A stretch of 41,134 nt of DNA from Cymbomonas tetramitiformis (GCA_001247695.2 LGRX02012658.1:1-41134), one strand, 5' to 3'; numbered from the stretch's first letter, positions 20,931-31,511 are shown. A program made the numbers and translations. Notes: generated by a model from the sequence alone, not told the origin.

Positions 20931-20972
20931 GCAGTCCGCACGTGTGGACAACAATTTCCAGTGGTTCATGCG

Positions 20973-21120
20973 TACAGTAATCGCTCACCTTTAAGGAAAC
21001 TCGACGTTAAGGAAGCAGCCAGCGTTTTGGGGGAGGGGGGGTACCCAAGTTGACGAGAATAGCTGGCTGGTCTTTTTTGCTAAGGAAATTCTCCAAAATA
21101 AGGAAATTGGTTGCTGGCAG
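20973..21120 (+). mobile_element. possible end of a mariner/pogo-like MITE
   Basis: TACAGTAATCGCTCACCTTTAAGGAAAC resembles, in two parts (TACAGTAATC-CTCA and TAAGGAAAC), the termini of the element at 21866-22037. No matching opposite end was found, so it is probably a truncated copy. A G-rich run lies near 21031-21044. Confidence 0.4.
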
Positions 21121-21266
21121 ATCACCGAGAGTGGATTCTCTTAAATTCTATGAAAAATGGGAATTTTTGGACTTGACAGCGTTCAGCACGATATCTTTAA
21201 GTTCTAAGTAGTCAGCTTCAGAAATAATCGCGTCGTCATAGTCTTGTGTCTATTGCCAGATCGGTG

Positions 21267-21343
21267 GGTTTACCCACCGTAACACGCCGTTACGGTGGGT
21301 AAACCAACCCTACGCGTTTGGCGCGTAACGGGGTCGTTACGCG
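21267..21343. repeat. two adjacent perfect hairpins
   Basis: A 17-bp perfect stem, GGTTTACCCACCGTAAC at 21267-21283 with its complement at 21289-21305, has a 5-nt loop. It is followed by CGCGTAAC (21322-21329) and GTTACGCG (21336-21343) around a 6-nt loop. The two stems share the GTAAC/GTTAC words. Stem lengths and short loops would suit an RNA hairpin or an element end. Confidence 0.85.
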
Positions 21344-21444
21344 GTTCCGCAAGAAATGTGACATTATAGTGACCAACTAGACATCTAAAACTAATACTAA
21401 AAGTACTCGGGGGTCAATAGACTTGGCGGCAGACGCTGTTAAAC

Positions 21445-21759
21445 ATGCCTCCTATTGCGCTCAACTTGAGAAAACTTGATAAAATAATAAGGTGTGAGTT
21501 ATGCATTCCCGCTGGTGCGTGTGGGCGGGAATGGACTGTCCAAGAGTTTGGCGGGCAATGTCCCAACCCCATTGACTATAGATTGAAGGCTCGAGTGACC
21601 ACATGTGACCCGGACAAAGCACCTGGCAAGCGATTCGAAGTGACGTTCGAATATGCCGGAGACAAACACGCGAAGTCCCTCGTCTTCATCACCGCGTATT
21701 TGCACTTGGGTGAATACATGACAATGCACATGCTTAAACACAATGGATTGCCTTGTTGA
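21445..21759 (+). CDS. small hypothetical protein, 104 aa
   Basis: ATG at 21445 to TGA at 21757-21759. The frame is not repetitive and has balanced composition, with paired cysteines (CELC, then C..C..C) in the first half and a beta-rich stretch (KRFEVTFEYAGDKHAKSLVF) in the second. No signal peptide or membrane segment is evident. I do not recognise the family. It lies alone between a hairpin pair and a MITE, so it may be a live small gene, an exon of a larger gene, or a remnant of an element. Confidence 0.4.
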   Translation: MPPIALNLRKLDKIIRCELCIPAGACGREWTVQEFGGQCPNPIDYRLKARVTTCDPDKAPGKRFEVTFEYAGDKHAKSLVFITAYLHLGEYMTMHMLKHNGLPC

Positions 21760-21865
21760 GATGAAAAACGTTTGGTATACTGATATATTTTGATGTACAA
21801 AGTTTTGCAGCTGCTTGAGCTGTACCCATTGACGTGAACTTATTTCCCCCACGAAACCCTATGAA

Positions 21866-22037
21866 TACAGTAAACACTCGATTTTAAGAAAACAGGAATT
21901 TTAGGTCAGCCTAGCAACTTTCTTATTTATATAGATATCTTAAATATGGAGTGTTATGTGTTAAATATTGTGAAGAAATCAAAAAAGCTGGCTACTTTCT
22001 TATTGGCGGGTTTTCTTATTACTGAGTGATTACTGTA
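21866..22037. mobile_element. Tc1/mariner-pogo-like MITE, about 172 bp, TA ends
   Basis: The left end is TACAGTAAACACTCG...AAGAAAAC. The right end, read inwards, is TACAGTAATCACTCA...AAGAAAACC. TA at each end fits the TA target duplication of this superfamily. The interior is AT-rich, without a transposase frame. Confidence 0.75.
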
Positions 22038-22362
22038 TAACGGATTTTAGCCAATTTTAGGGCTAAATGAACCCCGACACCCCCATGATAACGTAGCATG
22101 CCTACGATATGCACATGCCTCCCCAAGTGATGTACATCAAAACTCAACATTGTCAACTATCATATATGAAGTGCCAACCCTAAGATCGCATACTACCGCC
22201 TCCCTCCGTACGGCACGGATCTACCAATATTTGTGACACTTGTAAACCCACCGTAAGCAAATTTCCCAACCCACCATAATATTTGGCAACTTCATGTGCC
22301 TCTTACATATCGAAAACACCTTAGAATGGTGCAAATTATGTTTTCCATGTTCGAAGGGACTC

Positions 22363-22916
22363 TTAACCCTTAAACCGTTTCCTGGGTCATATATGACCCA
22401 AGGGTACCTAAAATTGATTTATGAAGCCGTCTAAAATCCAAAAATGCTTTTGAAAACAGTTTTGAAAAGGTCTCCCTTATGCGCATCAAACTGCGTGCCC
22501 AATGTCCCTCAAAACTGTCGCATGCTTCCAAGCTCGAACGATGAAGAGTGTGAAAATCGTTTGACACAACACACGGTTATGGTTTGCGCGTATAAATACG
22601 CATGTTCAACCCTATTTAGGTCACGTTACATCTTCAACACATAGCTAGGCGTTATGCAAAACATGCTAGGGTCATGATTAGGGTTTACACGGGGCAGTGA
22701 ATACGCATTCAGCGCCGCAATGCGTGAGATATACATTCATTGGTGACATCGCACTTTCACTCGATGCTCAATTTTGAACAATGCAGTACGATGCGCCTTT
22801 GAAATACGTTTCAAGTGGTATGCTCAAAACGCAAATCGGCCTTCGTATGCGGCGGGTATATGGAAAACATTGACTTCAACCAAAACCAAAAATAGTTATG
22901 ACGGTTTAGGGGTTAA
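22363..22916. mobile_element. piggyBac-like non-autonomous element with TTAA ends
   Basis: TTAA at 22363-22366 is followed by CCCTTAAACCGT; the other end reads ACGGTTTAGGGG-TTAA (TTAA at 22913-22916), giving 12-bp inverted termini with one mismatch. TTAA duplication and CCC-starting termini are hallmarks of piggyBac-type elements. Just inside the left end is an 18-bp perfect palindrome, TGGGTCATATATGACCCA (22383-22400). The 546-bp interior has no transposase. Confidence 0.75.
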
Positions 22917-22932
22917 TGAGTGCCATGAAACA

Positions 22933-23480
22933 TTTATAATAAGCTGACGTCAAACGTGCATACACTTTTCTCGTATGTCGGATCCGATCCCAGATCCATC
23001 GACGTACGAGAAATGCTTGGGCGGTTTTGTCCTCGATTTATAATAAGCTGACGTCAAACGTGCATAAACTTTTCTCGTATGTCGGATCCGATCCCAGATC
23101 CATCGACGTACGAGAAATGCTTGGGCGGTTTTGTCCTCGATTTATACTGAGCTGACGTCAAACGTGCATAAACTTTTCTCGTATGTCGGATCCGATCCCA
23201 GATCCATCGACGTACGAGAAATGCTTGGGCGGTTTTGTCCTCGATTTATACTGAGCTGACGTCACACGTGCATGAACTTTTCTCGTATGTCGGATCCGAT
23301 CCTCGATCCATCGACGTACGAGAAATGCTTGGGCGGTTTTGTCCTCGATTTATACTGAGCTGACGTCAAACGTGCATGAACTTTTCTCGTATGTCGGATC
23401 CGATCCCGGATCCATCGACGTACGAGAAATGCTTGGGCGGTTTTGTCCTCGATTTATACTGAGCTGACGTCACACATGCA
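22933..23480. repeat. 104-bp tandem repeat, five copies and a part, each with TGACGTCA
   Basis: Units start at 22933, 23037, 23141, 23245, 23349 and 23453 (the last partial). Every unit holds TGACGTCA, the palindromic CRE-type site bound by bZIP proteins, and an inverted repeat TTTCTCGTATGTCG ... CGACGTACGAGAAA around a GATCC-rich loop. The array ends about 100 bp before the ATG of the PHD-finger gene, so it may act as its upstream control region. Confidence 0.92.
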
Positions 23481-23575
23481 TGCACAGTTACTGCGTCTCA
23501 GCGCCCCAGTTGGTGCAAGCGAGCGGAAGCCATTCTTGAAGAACACTTCTTAGAGCTAGCACTTCGGAAACTGCA

Positions 23576-26500
23576 ATGACCTCAAGAAACCGAGGCGGAA
23601 AAAGCGCGCCCGCCAGAACCCGTGGGTCGAGAGTGTCCCGAAACGCCCCTGAATACCACCGCTGCCATGTCGTTGGATGCGACAGTAAACTAATTCCCCA
23701 GCAGACTTGTAGGGTTTGCAATAGGAGCTTTCACTTTAGCTGTGCGAATAAACAGTATCCGGGGGTGCAGTGTGGCGAATGCAAAGAGGTACTGGCAGAA
23801 GATAGGTGCTGCTATTGTCAAAAGGGGGCTTTCGTTACGCGATGCAAGGTGTGCGGGATTCGCTACCACCCTAAGTGTCAAGAGGCAAGAGGCCTAAAGA
23901 GAGATTTGTTCAACTGCGGTCGCGAGGAATGCGTGGAGGAGCCTGGCGGAGGAAGATCGGAGCCCCCTGTCGTGAACATGCACGACACGGAGGCGACGAA
24001 ACGACTGGGGGAGCTGCCAGGTCCGAAGACCGCCGTGAGGAAAGCATTAGATTGGAATGCTTTCGATCATGCCCTGACAATAGCATACGATAGATGCTAT
24101 ACAGGGCAAGAAGATGGTGAGCACCTTTTCGAATCACATGTTGGTAGAGCCTATAGTTATGCGTATGGATAATGCCCGAAACCCTGCTTGTGTAAACGCG
24201 CATGGTTTTGGTGTGGTATGAATTAGGCGGGCGCGACGTGCTGCCTCCGCCCTCACCCCCTCCGCCAGCACCTGAAGTCTGCTGCTTCATCTGCCAGGAA
24301 GACGATGGACGTGGAGTACACAAGTGCTCGCACTGCGGTGACTTCTACCACAACGTCTGCCTTCTAGGCAAAGGCATCGAGGAGCAGAACAATTGTGGTA
24401 GACCGGAGTGCATGGCGAAGCGCACGGTCTACCCAACCTCGCAAGCGGAGAAGGACGCTGCGAAAGGACTGCCGCTCTCAAAAGTAGGCGCCCTGCTGCT
24501 GGAAGGCGCGCTCAAGCAATGGCCACCGCCCCTTCAAGCGGCCACACCCCCCGTGGTTGGTGAGGGGGATGTGGAAGCGCCGTGGGGAGCGGAGCAACCC
24601 GCGGACGCTCCCGCCCCCACGAGCACGGAGGTTCTCGCGGCGGGAGAGCCCGCACCGGGGGAGGTGGTGTTGGCTCCGCCCCCAATCACGGGGAGCCCCG
24701 CGGCGGGAGAGCCCGCACCTGCGGAGGTGGTCGTGGAGGATGCCGCAATCGCAAAGGGTCCCGCGGCGGGAAAGCCCGCACCGGCGGAGGTGGTGTTGGC
24801 TCCGCCCCCAATCACGGGGAGCCCCGCGGCGGGAGAGCCCGCACCTGCGGAGGTGGTCGTGGAGGATGCCGCAATCGCAAAGGGTCCCGCGGCGGGAGAG
24901 CCCGCACCGGCGGAGGTGGTGTTGGCTCCGCCCCCAATCACGGGGAGCCCCGCGGCGGGAGAGCCCGCACCTGCGGAGGTGGTGGTGGAGGATGCCGCAA
25001 TCACAAAGGGTCCCGCGGCGGGAGAGCCCGCACCGGCGGAGGTGGTAGTCGCTCCGCCCCCAATCACGGGGAGCCCCGCGGCGGGAGAGCCCGCACCGGC
25101 GGAGGTGGTCGTCGCTCCGCCCCCAATCACGGGGAGCCCCGCGGCGGGAGAGCCCGCACCGGCGGAGGTGGTCGTGAAGGCGCCCGCTGCCGCGGATTGG
25201 CCGGGGTGGGCGAAGGCCACGTTGGAGCAACGTGTTGCTTTTTATCCCCGTTGGGTGCATCACCGTGATCTGCCGCAGTTAGCACCGGTGGTGTACGTGG
25301 CGGGGGATGGGGTGCATGGGAAGGAGGGGTACACGGAAAAGTCCAAGGGGCGTTTCGAGAGGGGATCCGTCGTGTATCACCAAGGGCAAGTATACAAGGG
25401 CGCGTATATTGCGGGGACGATCTTGCACGTGAAAGACCGTGGGTGGTTCACCATATGCGGTGGGCCAATCCACGGCAAATACGCCACCCCGCACCTTACG
25501 CACATCTTCAGGATGAACCGGCTCAACCAGGGGAGCACGGATAAGGCCCGTGGTGCCGCCCACTTCAAGACTGAAGAGGGGTCGGACATCGTGTACGAGT
25601 GCGCGAGAATCTTCTTCCCGAAGCTCATCAAGCTGCACAAGCACTACGGCTTGGAGAACGGTACGGCATTCTCTTTGTTTGTGTGAATCGGTACTCTTGC
25701 GGGGGGTGCTGAGCATGCTTGCGGTGAAATTGCTTTTGTCTAAGTGGTAGCCCCCAATTTCTTTTTGACAAGCTCGACGTCCGATTGTGGGCTCTTCACA
25801 GGTGTCTCTTTGCCTCCGATCGTGAGGCAATTGACGGCAAAGGATCTTCAGGGTGACATCTTCCCCTCGCCGCACTACACGCAAGATGACTACGTCTTCG
25901 TGGACATGCTTGCTCGGTGGGGAGGGGGTGCGACTGCAGAGCCGCAGGGTGGTGCGTCGGCGATTGCCGTCCCGGCGGTGGACGAGGGCGAGGACGTGGA
26001 TACCGCCGGCACCCCACCGAGGAAGAAGTTGAGGAGCCAACTCGCGGGAGCCAACTCCCAGGGAAACCCGGCGGAGAGGTCGAGCCTCCCGCGGATACGG
26101 CAGCCGGCGGGTAAGGTTGGTAGGGGCTTGAGCTCGGGTGGCGGTGACCCGCAAACTTCAGCAAAGGGTCAAAAAAGGGGGAGATCCTCTGCTGGCAGCG
26201 GAAGCATGCCGGCCTCGGGGCGTGCGTCAACGAGGGGCGCGGCGCCGGCGCCGTCAACCCGCACGGTGGCCCCCCCTCAACCGCTTGTCGCTCTGTCGGA
26301 GGTTACCGAGGCGGCCCCACCGGTGAGGGGAATCACGGTGGAGGAGCTAACGGCGGTGTTAGCGAGGCAGGAGGAGGCGAGCCAGAAGATGCTGAAGCAG
26401 CAGGAGGCGCACTTCACCCAGCAGCTGAAGCTGTCTGAGGAACGCCAGCAGCGGGCCTTGGAGCGCCAAGTGGCGGACTTCATGGCAAGCCCAGGGGAAG

Positions 26501-27231
26501 ATGCGCCCAGCGCGCCGACAGCCGAGGCACCTCCAACCCTCCCCCCCCAGCAGCAAAGCCCTCAGCAGCAACCTCAGGCGGTGCCTCAGGCGGTGCCGAT
26601 GCTGCAAGTAGGACAGGAAGCGTCCCAGCCTCCCTTGTTGCAGCAAGCCTTCCAACCGCTGCAACCCCAGCCCTTGTTGCTGCAACAACCCCAGACGCAG
26701 CAGTTGCAACAGCTCCAGCAGCTGCAGCAGCTCCAGCAGCTCCAGCAGCTCCAGCAGCCCCAGCAGTTGCAACAGCTCCAGCAGCTCCAGCAGCCCCAGC
26801 AGTTGCAACAGCTCCAGCAGCTCCAGCAGCCCCAGCAGTTGCAACAGCTCCAGCAGCTCCAGCAGCCCTTGCAGCTCCAGCAGCTCCAGCAGCTCCAGCA
26901 GCCCCAGCAGTTGCAACAGCTCCAGCAGCTCCAGCAGCCCCAGCAGTTGCAACAGCTCCAGCAGCTCCAGCAGCTCCAGCAGTTGCAGCAGCTCCAGCAG
27001 CTCCAGCAGACCCAGCAGCTGCAACCCCTTCTGCAGCAGTCCCAGCCCACGCTCCTTCAGCAACCACAGGCCCGACAGCTCCAGCAGCTCCAGCAGCTCC
27101 AGCAGCTCCAACAGCTCCAGCAGCTCCAGCAACTCCAGCAACTCCAGCAGACCCAGCCATTGAATACCTCGGACTTGGGTAGGGCCTCGGGCGTCTCCAT
27201 AGAGGAGTTGCAGAATTTGAGCCACCTTTGA
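23576..27231 (+). CDS. three-exon gene: PHD-like zinc-finger protein with Pro/Ala and Gln/Leu repeats
   Basis: Exons 23576-24116, 24227-25660 and 25802-27231 join in phase across introns of 110 and 141 nt (G|GTGAGC..TTAG and G|GTACGG..ACAG), giving about 1,134 aa. Residues 30-120 hold two Cys4-His-Cys3-like modules, the second ending CGREEC; a third (about 199-242) ends CGRPEC. PHD-type fingers usually read histone tails. Nine 21-residue units rich in Pro and Ala (AAGEPAPAEVV...) span about 318-506, alternating two forms. A conserved-looking region without a name (about 507-730) crosses intron 2. PPRKKLRS is a plausible nuclear signal. A Gln/Glu-rich helix-prone segment precedes a Gln-Leu-Gln repeat (about 900-1112). 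A nuclear chromatin role is inferred. The repeats make length variation likely. The 104-bp CRE array lies upstream and the 173-bp array downstream. Confidence 0.75.
24637..25203 (+). repeat. 63-bp coding repeat, nine units
   Basis: Units start every 63 bp from 24637 to 25141 with GCGGCGGGAGAGCCCGCACC. They alternate between APPPITGSP and EDAAIAKGP endings in the first part, giving a 126-bp higher-order period. Both strands remain open because 63 is a multiple of three. Confidence 0.92.
26695..27155 (+). repeat. CAG/CTC-rich coding repeat (Gln-Leu-Gln)
   Basis: Imperfect CAGCTCCAG and CAGTTGCAACAG units encode Gln-Leu-Gln runs with interspersed Pro. The 36-bp word around CCCCAGCAGTTGCAACAG recurs several times. 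The antisense Leu-Glu-Leu frame is an artefact of the repeat. Confidence 0.92.
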
Positions 27232-27330
27232 ATTTGAGCACCCGCCACCCGGCAACGGCTAGTGCCCCATGACTCCTGCAACTGCAAATAATATGCGTAT
27301 CATTAGGGCAAAGTAAAAGTATGTTGTAGT

Positions 27331-28010
27331 CAGTTTACAGACGAAATTAGCCCCCCAACGCCCCGTGAATGTGACCCGATGTGAAATATCATTTCTCGAT
27401 GCCTAGTAATAACTTCTAGATACTTCTCACAACTTGTAATAACTTCACCGTATCATTTGCATATCTCACGCGCCCACGAGACATGCATTTTCTGTTTTGC
27501 AGTCAGCTTACAGACGAAATTAGCTCCCCAACGCCCCGCGAATGTGACCCGATGTGAAATATCACTTCTCGATGCCTAATAATAACTTCTAGATACTTCT
27601 CACAACTTGTAATAACTTCACCGTATCATTTGCATATCTCACGCGCCCACGAGACATGCATTTTCTGTTTTGCAGTCAGTTTACAGACGAAATTAGCTCC
27701 CCAACGCCCCGCGAATGTGACCCGATGTGAAATATCACTTCTCGATGCCTAGTAATAACTTCTAGATACTTCTCACAACTTCTAATAACTTCCCCGTATC
27801 ATTTGCACATCTCACGCGCCCGCAAGATATGCAATTTCTGCTTTGCAGCCATTTTACAGACGAAATTAGCTCCCCAGCACCCCGTGAATATGTCCCGATG
27901 TGAAATTTTGCTTCTCATTGCCTACGGATGACTTCTAGATACTTCTCACAACTTCTAATAACTTCCCCGTATCATTTGCATATCTCACGCGCCCGCAAGA
28001 TATGCAATGT
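27331..28010. repeat. 173-bp tandem repeat, about four copies
   Basis: CAGTTTACAGACGAAATTAG starts units at 27331, 27504 and 27677, with a diverged fourth at 27850. The first three are nearly identical and the fourth has drifted. Units contain several ACTTCTAGATACTTCTCACA words. It begins about 100 bp after the PHD-finger gene. Confidence 0.92.
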
Positions 28011-29282
28011 ATGTACGGCAGCCCGTCCGCGACCTGTAAGCAGCCCTGTGGCCACTACAATTATCAAAAATATAAAATATTGCCTCTAGATGATTTCTTT
28101 TAACCACTAAGTACTTCTTGAAACTTCTTGCGACTTCTAAATGTCATTTTCATCGATTATGCAATCCGGGCCCACCTAGCCGTGCTACATGCCTATGCTC
28201 AACATATTCCCAACTATAAACCCTAATCTTGACCCTAATGTCGGTTCCATAAACCCTATGAAGTTCATATTCTAGGTCCACGGTCAAAACGAGGGTTGTT
28301 ACATCATTAGGTCTTGTATAGCTTAAATGTAACGAATTTGTATGTGTCGGTTTTCATTTAACTTGGCATATTATGCAAAATGTTGCTTCTTCACAATTTC
28401 CATACACATGTTTGAATGCGCCTTGATGCGACGTTTTCAGATCTGTTTTCAAAATTGTGATTGGAGGTCAAATGACTTAACGAATCAAATTTGAGTACAG
28501 GATTTTCGATGCTTCGTTTTCGAAGCACATACCGGAAGAGGGGTTAAAATGCGGCTTTTTAATCCTATCATGAGGTAAATAAGGCAATATCATTTTCACA
28601 TGAGAATATCATTTTTATCGAATAGTGTGTTATCTATATATATATATATAACAGACTATTGGGAATAAATGAATCTCGATCGTCGTCTAAAAACCTTCAT
28701 TTTGACACAATTTTCGTCGTCTAAAAGTTATTGCCACGTCATCTGAAAAGTGCCACGTAAGCGACACGTAAGCGACACGTAAGTCGTCCCGCAATTTTTA
28801 TTACAAAATACTACTGGAATTATTTATTTGTGCATGATACTTTCGTACTCGGCGAGTCCCGGTAGATTTTTTTGTTGCATTTTTGTTCATATGCGTGCAT
28901 ATCATGTACAAGTATGCAAATATGGGTACATCCATGTGCAATTTAGGCCAACATGCACGGTACACGTTTATGAATGTGCGTATATAGGTGCTTCAATTCC
29001 CGTAAAATAAGTTGCAACTGAGATGGGTACTAGCATATGATACACAAATCTATACCATCATACAAATTTATTCAAAATACACCAAATATTTGTCTATGAT
29101 GTCTTCTAGGCAAGAGATTTCGATCATTTCACCGTGCTAAGGCTACTATATTGCTGATACATTGGAATCTATATCTTCAATCCACAATTATTTGCGGTAC
29201 TTGTAGGTTTTATTTCCCTCGATAGCGAGGTAACGTTGACGGCAATGTTGACGCTCTATCGGAAAACATAAATGGCAGAGCT
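28011..29282. other. intergenic, AT-rich, small repeats only
   Basis: A (TA)n run lies near 28635-28650, and three GCGACACGTAA-type words occur at about 28753-28784. The segment 28895-29110 is duplicated at about 30043-30235. No gene seen. Confidence 0.55.
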
Positions 29283-29687
29283 TTATTGGTCAAGGCAATT
29301 GCATCGCACGCAATATAGGTCGATTTCCTCTTCTCGTTGATGCCGCGGAATAATAAGCGCCCAAGTGACGTCGATTGGAATGACCAGTGTCCTTGGGGTA
29401 ACCCATTCGTTCCCTATTGGGCTCTGGTCGGGATAAAGTTCCGGTTCTTGAAGGTCAAAAAACATGTATTTCCGAATTCTCCAGGTGTAGCGCCACCAAA
29501 CGATCCCTAAGTCCTGTCGGACATGTCTGTCCTCGTAGGGGATGTTTAAGAACTTACATATCCTCCAGCTGTCTACATTGCATTGAGGACATCGCATGTG
29601 GACCATTCCATGTGTATTGATAGCGTCTGCAGTGGCTTCATCGCGATCGCGTGTCCCATAAACTCCGAATCGTAGAATTGAAGGCAT
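29283..29687 (-). CDS. hypothetical protein A, CxxC, member of a local family (134 aa)
   Basis: The minus-strand frame starts at ATG 29687-29685 (MPSILRFGVYG) and ends at a stop at 29283. It contains CPQCNVDSW, then an aromatic and basic stretch (WWRYTWRIRKYMFF), a TPRTLVIPID segment and a final CVRC. A splice acceptor (TATCTACAG) lies about 30 nt upstream of the ATG, so an earlier exon is possible. It resembles protein B at 30353-30727 in the CxxC..W start, the WR..RK segment and the TP.T..P. segment. The family is not recognised; two CxxC pairs could bind zinc. Confidence 0.45.
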   Translation of the reverse strand: MPSILRFGVYGTRDRDEATADAINTHGMVHMRCPQCNVDSWRICKFLNIPYEDRHVRQDLGIVWWRYTWRIRKYMFFDLQEPELYPDQSPIGNEWVTPRTLVIPIDVTWALIIPRHQREEEIDLYCVRCNCLDQ

Positions 29688-29807
29688 AACGTGGCCACGA
29701 TATTGCAGGATTTTATACCTGTAGATAACAATGCTTGCAAGGTGATTAGCAGTTGAAGCGAGCGTCGCCCATAGCAAAAGTCGAAAATATAAATTGTGAG
29801 GATAAAT

Positions 29808-30235
29808 GTGGAGCTATAATACCTGCAGATGGCAATGCTTTCAAGGTAAGTAGCAGATGTTTGAAGGTATGGTTGAAGGTGCGTATGTTAAAAGAAACAA
29901 GGGGAAATGAATCTTCAAGGGTCGGGCAAGAGCTTTTGTACCTGGTCGTGAGTGGACCGCGGGTCGTGCAAGAGTAGTGTACTTTTGGTCCAATCAGCTT
30001 CGTATATCTCGCACATGCGGGATCACTTAGTCGCCGATTCCCGTATGCAAATATGGGCACATCCATGTGCAATTTAGGTCAGCATGCACGGTACACGTTT
30101 ATGGATGTGCATATTCGGATGCTTAAATTCCCAGAAAACAAGTTGCAACTGAGATGGGTACTAGCATATGATACACAAATCTATATCATCATACAAATTT
30201 AATCTATATACACCAAATAATTGTCTAGGATGTCT
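29808..30235. repeat. segmental duplications linking the two family members
   Basis: The segment 29811-30036 recurs at 30767-30986 with only scattered changes, including CCTGGTCGTGAGTGGACCGC. The segment 30043-30235 repeats 28895-29110. Together they show that a block of about 1 kb carrying one small gene was tandemly duplicated. Confidence 0.85.
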
Positions 30236-30352
30236 AGGAGCACATAAATAAGGGTAAGTGTTGGTGTAGCTAGCAGAATAATACATCAGTGTAAGTATCT
30301 AATGTGAACTTGCAAATATAAAATAAAGACTGTACACAAGCGTATATGTTTC

Positions 30353-30727
30353 CTAACGGCAGTTGCACCACTTTCCATCATCATCATTCTCGGGAGAGGC
30401 ACCGGAGTTCAACTCGGGAATATAGTCCGTGGGAACCGGCATTGTCACTGGGGTTCTTATGTCAGCGACGCCTTGCTCGTCGGAGTATACATGCTCATCC
30501 AACAGTTGAAAATACCATGTTTCCCGCGTTTTGCGGATAAACCTCCACTTCGCGTAAGCGGGGTCATGTCTAGTCATGTCATATCTAGGATGCAGCGCAG
30601 GATCGACGAACAGTTCCTCGCGAATTAGAAACAAATTCCAGGATTGGCACACACGACATTTTTCGGATTCTATGTGCAGTCGTTCAAGCTGAACAGGTAA
30701 GTCTGCAGGGAAATGAGGTGCATTCAT
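30353..30727 (-). CDS. hypothetical protein B, CxxC, paralogue of A (124 aa)
   Basis: ATG at 30727-30725, stop at 30353. It has CRVCQSW, a basic/aromatic segment (KWRFIRKTRETWYF), TPVTMPVPTDYIPE and an acidic end finishing CNCR. The match to A is at the level of pattern, not close identity, while the non-coding flanks are nearly identical. That contrast suggests fast divergence of the coding part, or recent exchange of the flanks. No function can be assigned. Confidence 0.45.
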   Translation of the reverse strand: MNAPHFPADLPVQLERLHIESEKCRVCQSWNLFLIREELFVDPALHPRYDMTRHDPAYAKWRFIRKTRETWYFQLLDEHVYSDEQGVADIRTPVTMPVPTDYIPELNSGASPENDDDGKWCNCR

Positions 30728-31256
30728 ATTGGAGGTAGCGTGTTATGTAATCGCAAGCGCCACACTATAATACCTGCAGATGGCGATGCTTTCAAGGTAA
30801 GCAGCAGATGTTTGAAGGTATGGTTGAAGGTGCGTATGTTAGAAGAAACAGGGGGAAATGAATCTTCAAGGGTCGGGCAAGAGCTTTTGTACCTGGTCGT
30901 GAGTGGACCGCGGGTCGTGCAAGAGTAGTGTACTTTTGGTCCAATCAAATTCGTATATCTCGCACATGCGGGATCACTTAGTCGCCGATTTTTTAATCAA
31001 AGACAAAAACACAACCGAGGCAGAAAACCCCATACACAGGCACATCAGCATATCGGCAAGAAACACAAGCCATTGACGAATGAACATTATACACTTCTAC
31101 CACATTGTTAACATATGTTTAAGTATACTATTCTTATCGAAAAGTAGTCGAAAATCTAACCCTCGGGAGGTTGCAATCCTAAGTCTTACTCGAAATCAAA
31201 GTGGAATCAAGATAACATTCTGACTCGTAGCCGCCGTGGTTTCGTTGACGGTAACG

Positions 31257-31511
31257 TTACGGCTGAACCTGTCGGAACTTGAACCGAAAGGCAAGGTCGT
31301 TTCGAAACACACATCGAAAATACCCCAACGTGCATTTGTTGCCTTCCGCATTCCTGCACATATAACATTCATTGTAGTTCCTCCACAACATTCGAACAGT
31401 CATACCATGAGGAAGATAGTCAAAATTCCTCATTCTCATTCTGGGGGCAGTAGGGCATGTTGCATACATGCCAAGAACATAGGCAACAATACATTCTCGC
31501 TTGGATGGCAT
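31257..31511 (-). CDS. small hypothetical protein C (84 aa)
   Basis: ATG at 31511-31509, stop at 31257. It begins MPSKRECIVAYV and contains LPHGMTVRMLWRNYN followed by four scattered cysteines. Protein D (31826-32059) shares MPSKR, LPxGMT and LWxNYN in the same order. The frame is open upstream to a possible CAG acceptor, so the start is uncertain. Unknown family; the cysteine-rich end may bind metal. Confidence 0.4.
   Translation of the reverse strand: MPSKRECIVAYVLGMYATCPTAPRMRMRNFDYLPHGMTVRMLWRNYNECYMCRNAEGNKCTLGYFRCVFRNDLAFRFKFRQVQP

Noticed and set aside
25279..26154. Antisense frame of 291 codons across intron 2 of the PHD-finger gene
   Set aside because: GC-rich shadow frame; the sense strand has consistent exons and phases.
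26359..27255. Antisense Leu/Glu-rich frame of 298 codons
   Set aside because: It is the complement of the CAG/CTC coding repeat of the PHD-finger gene.
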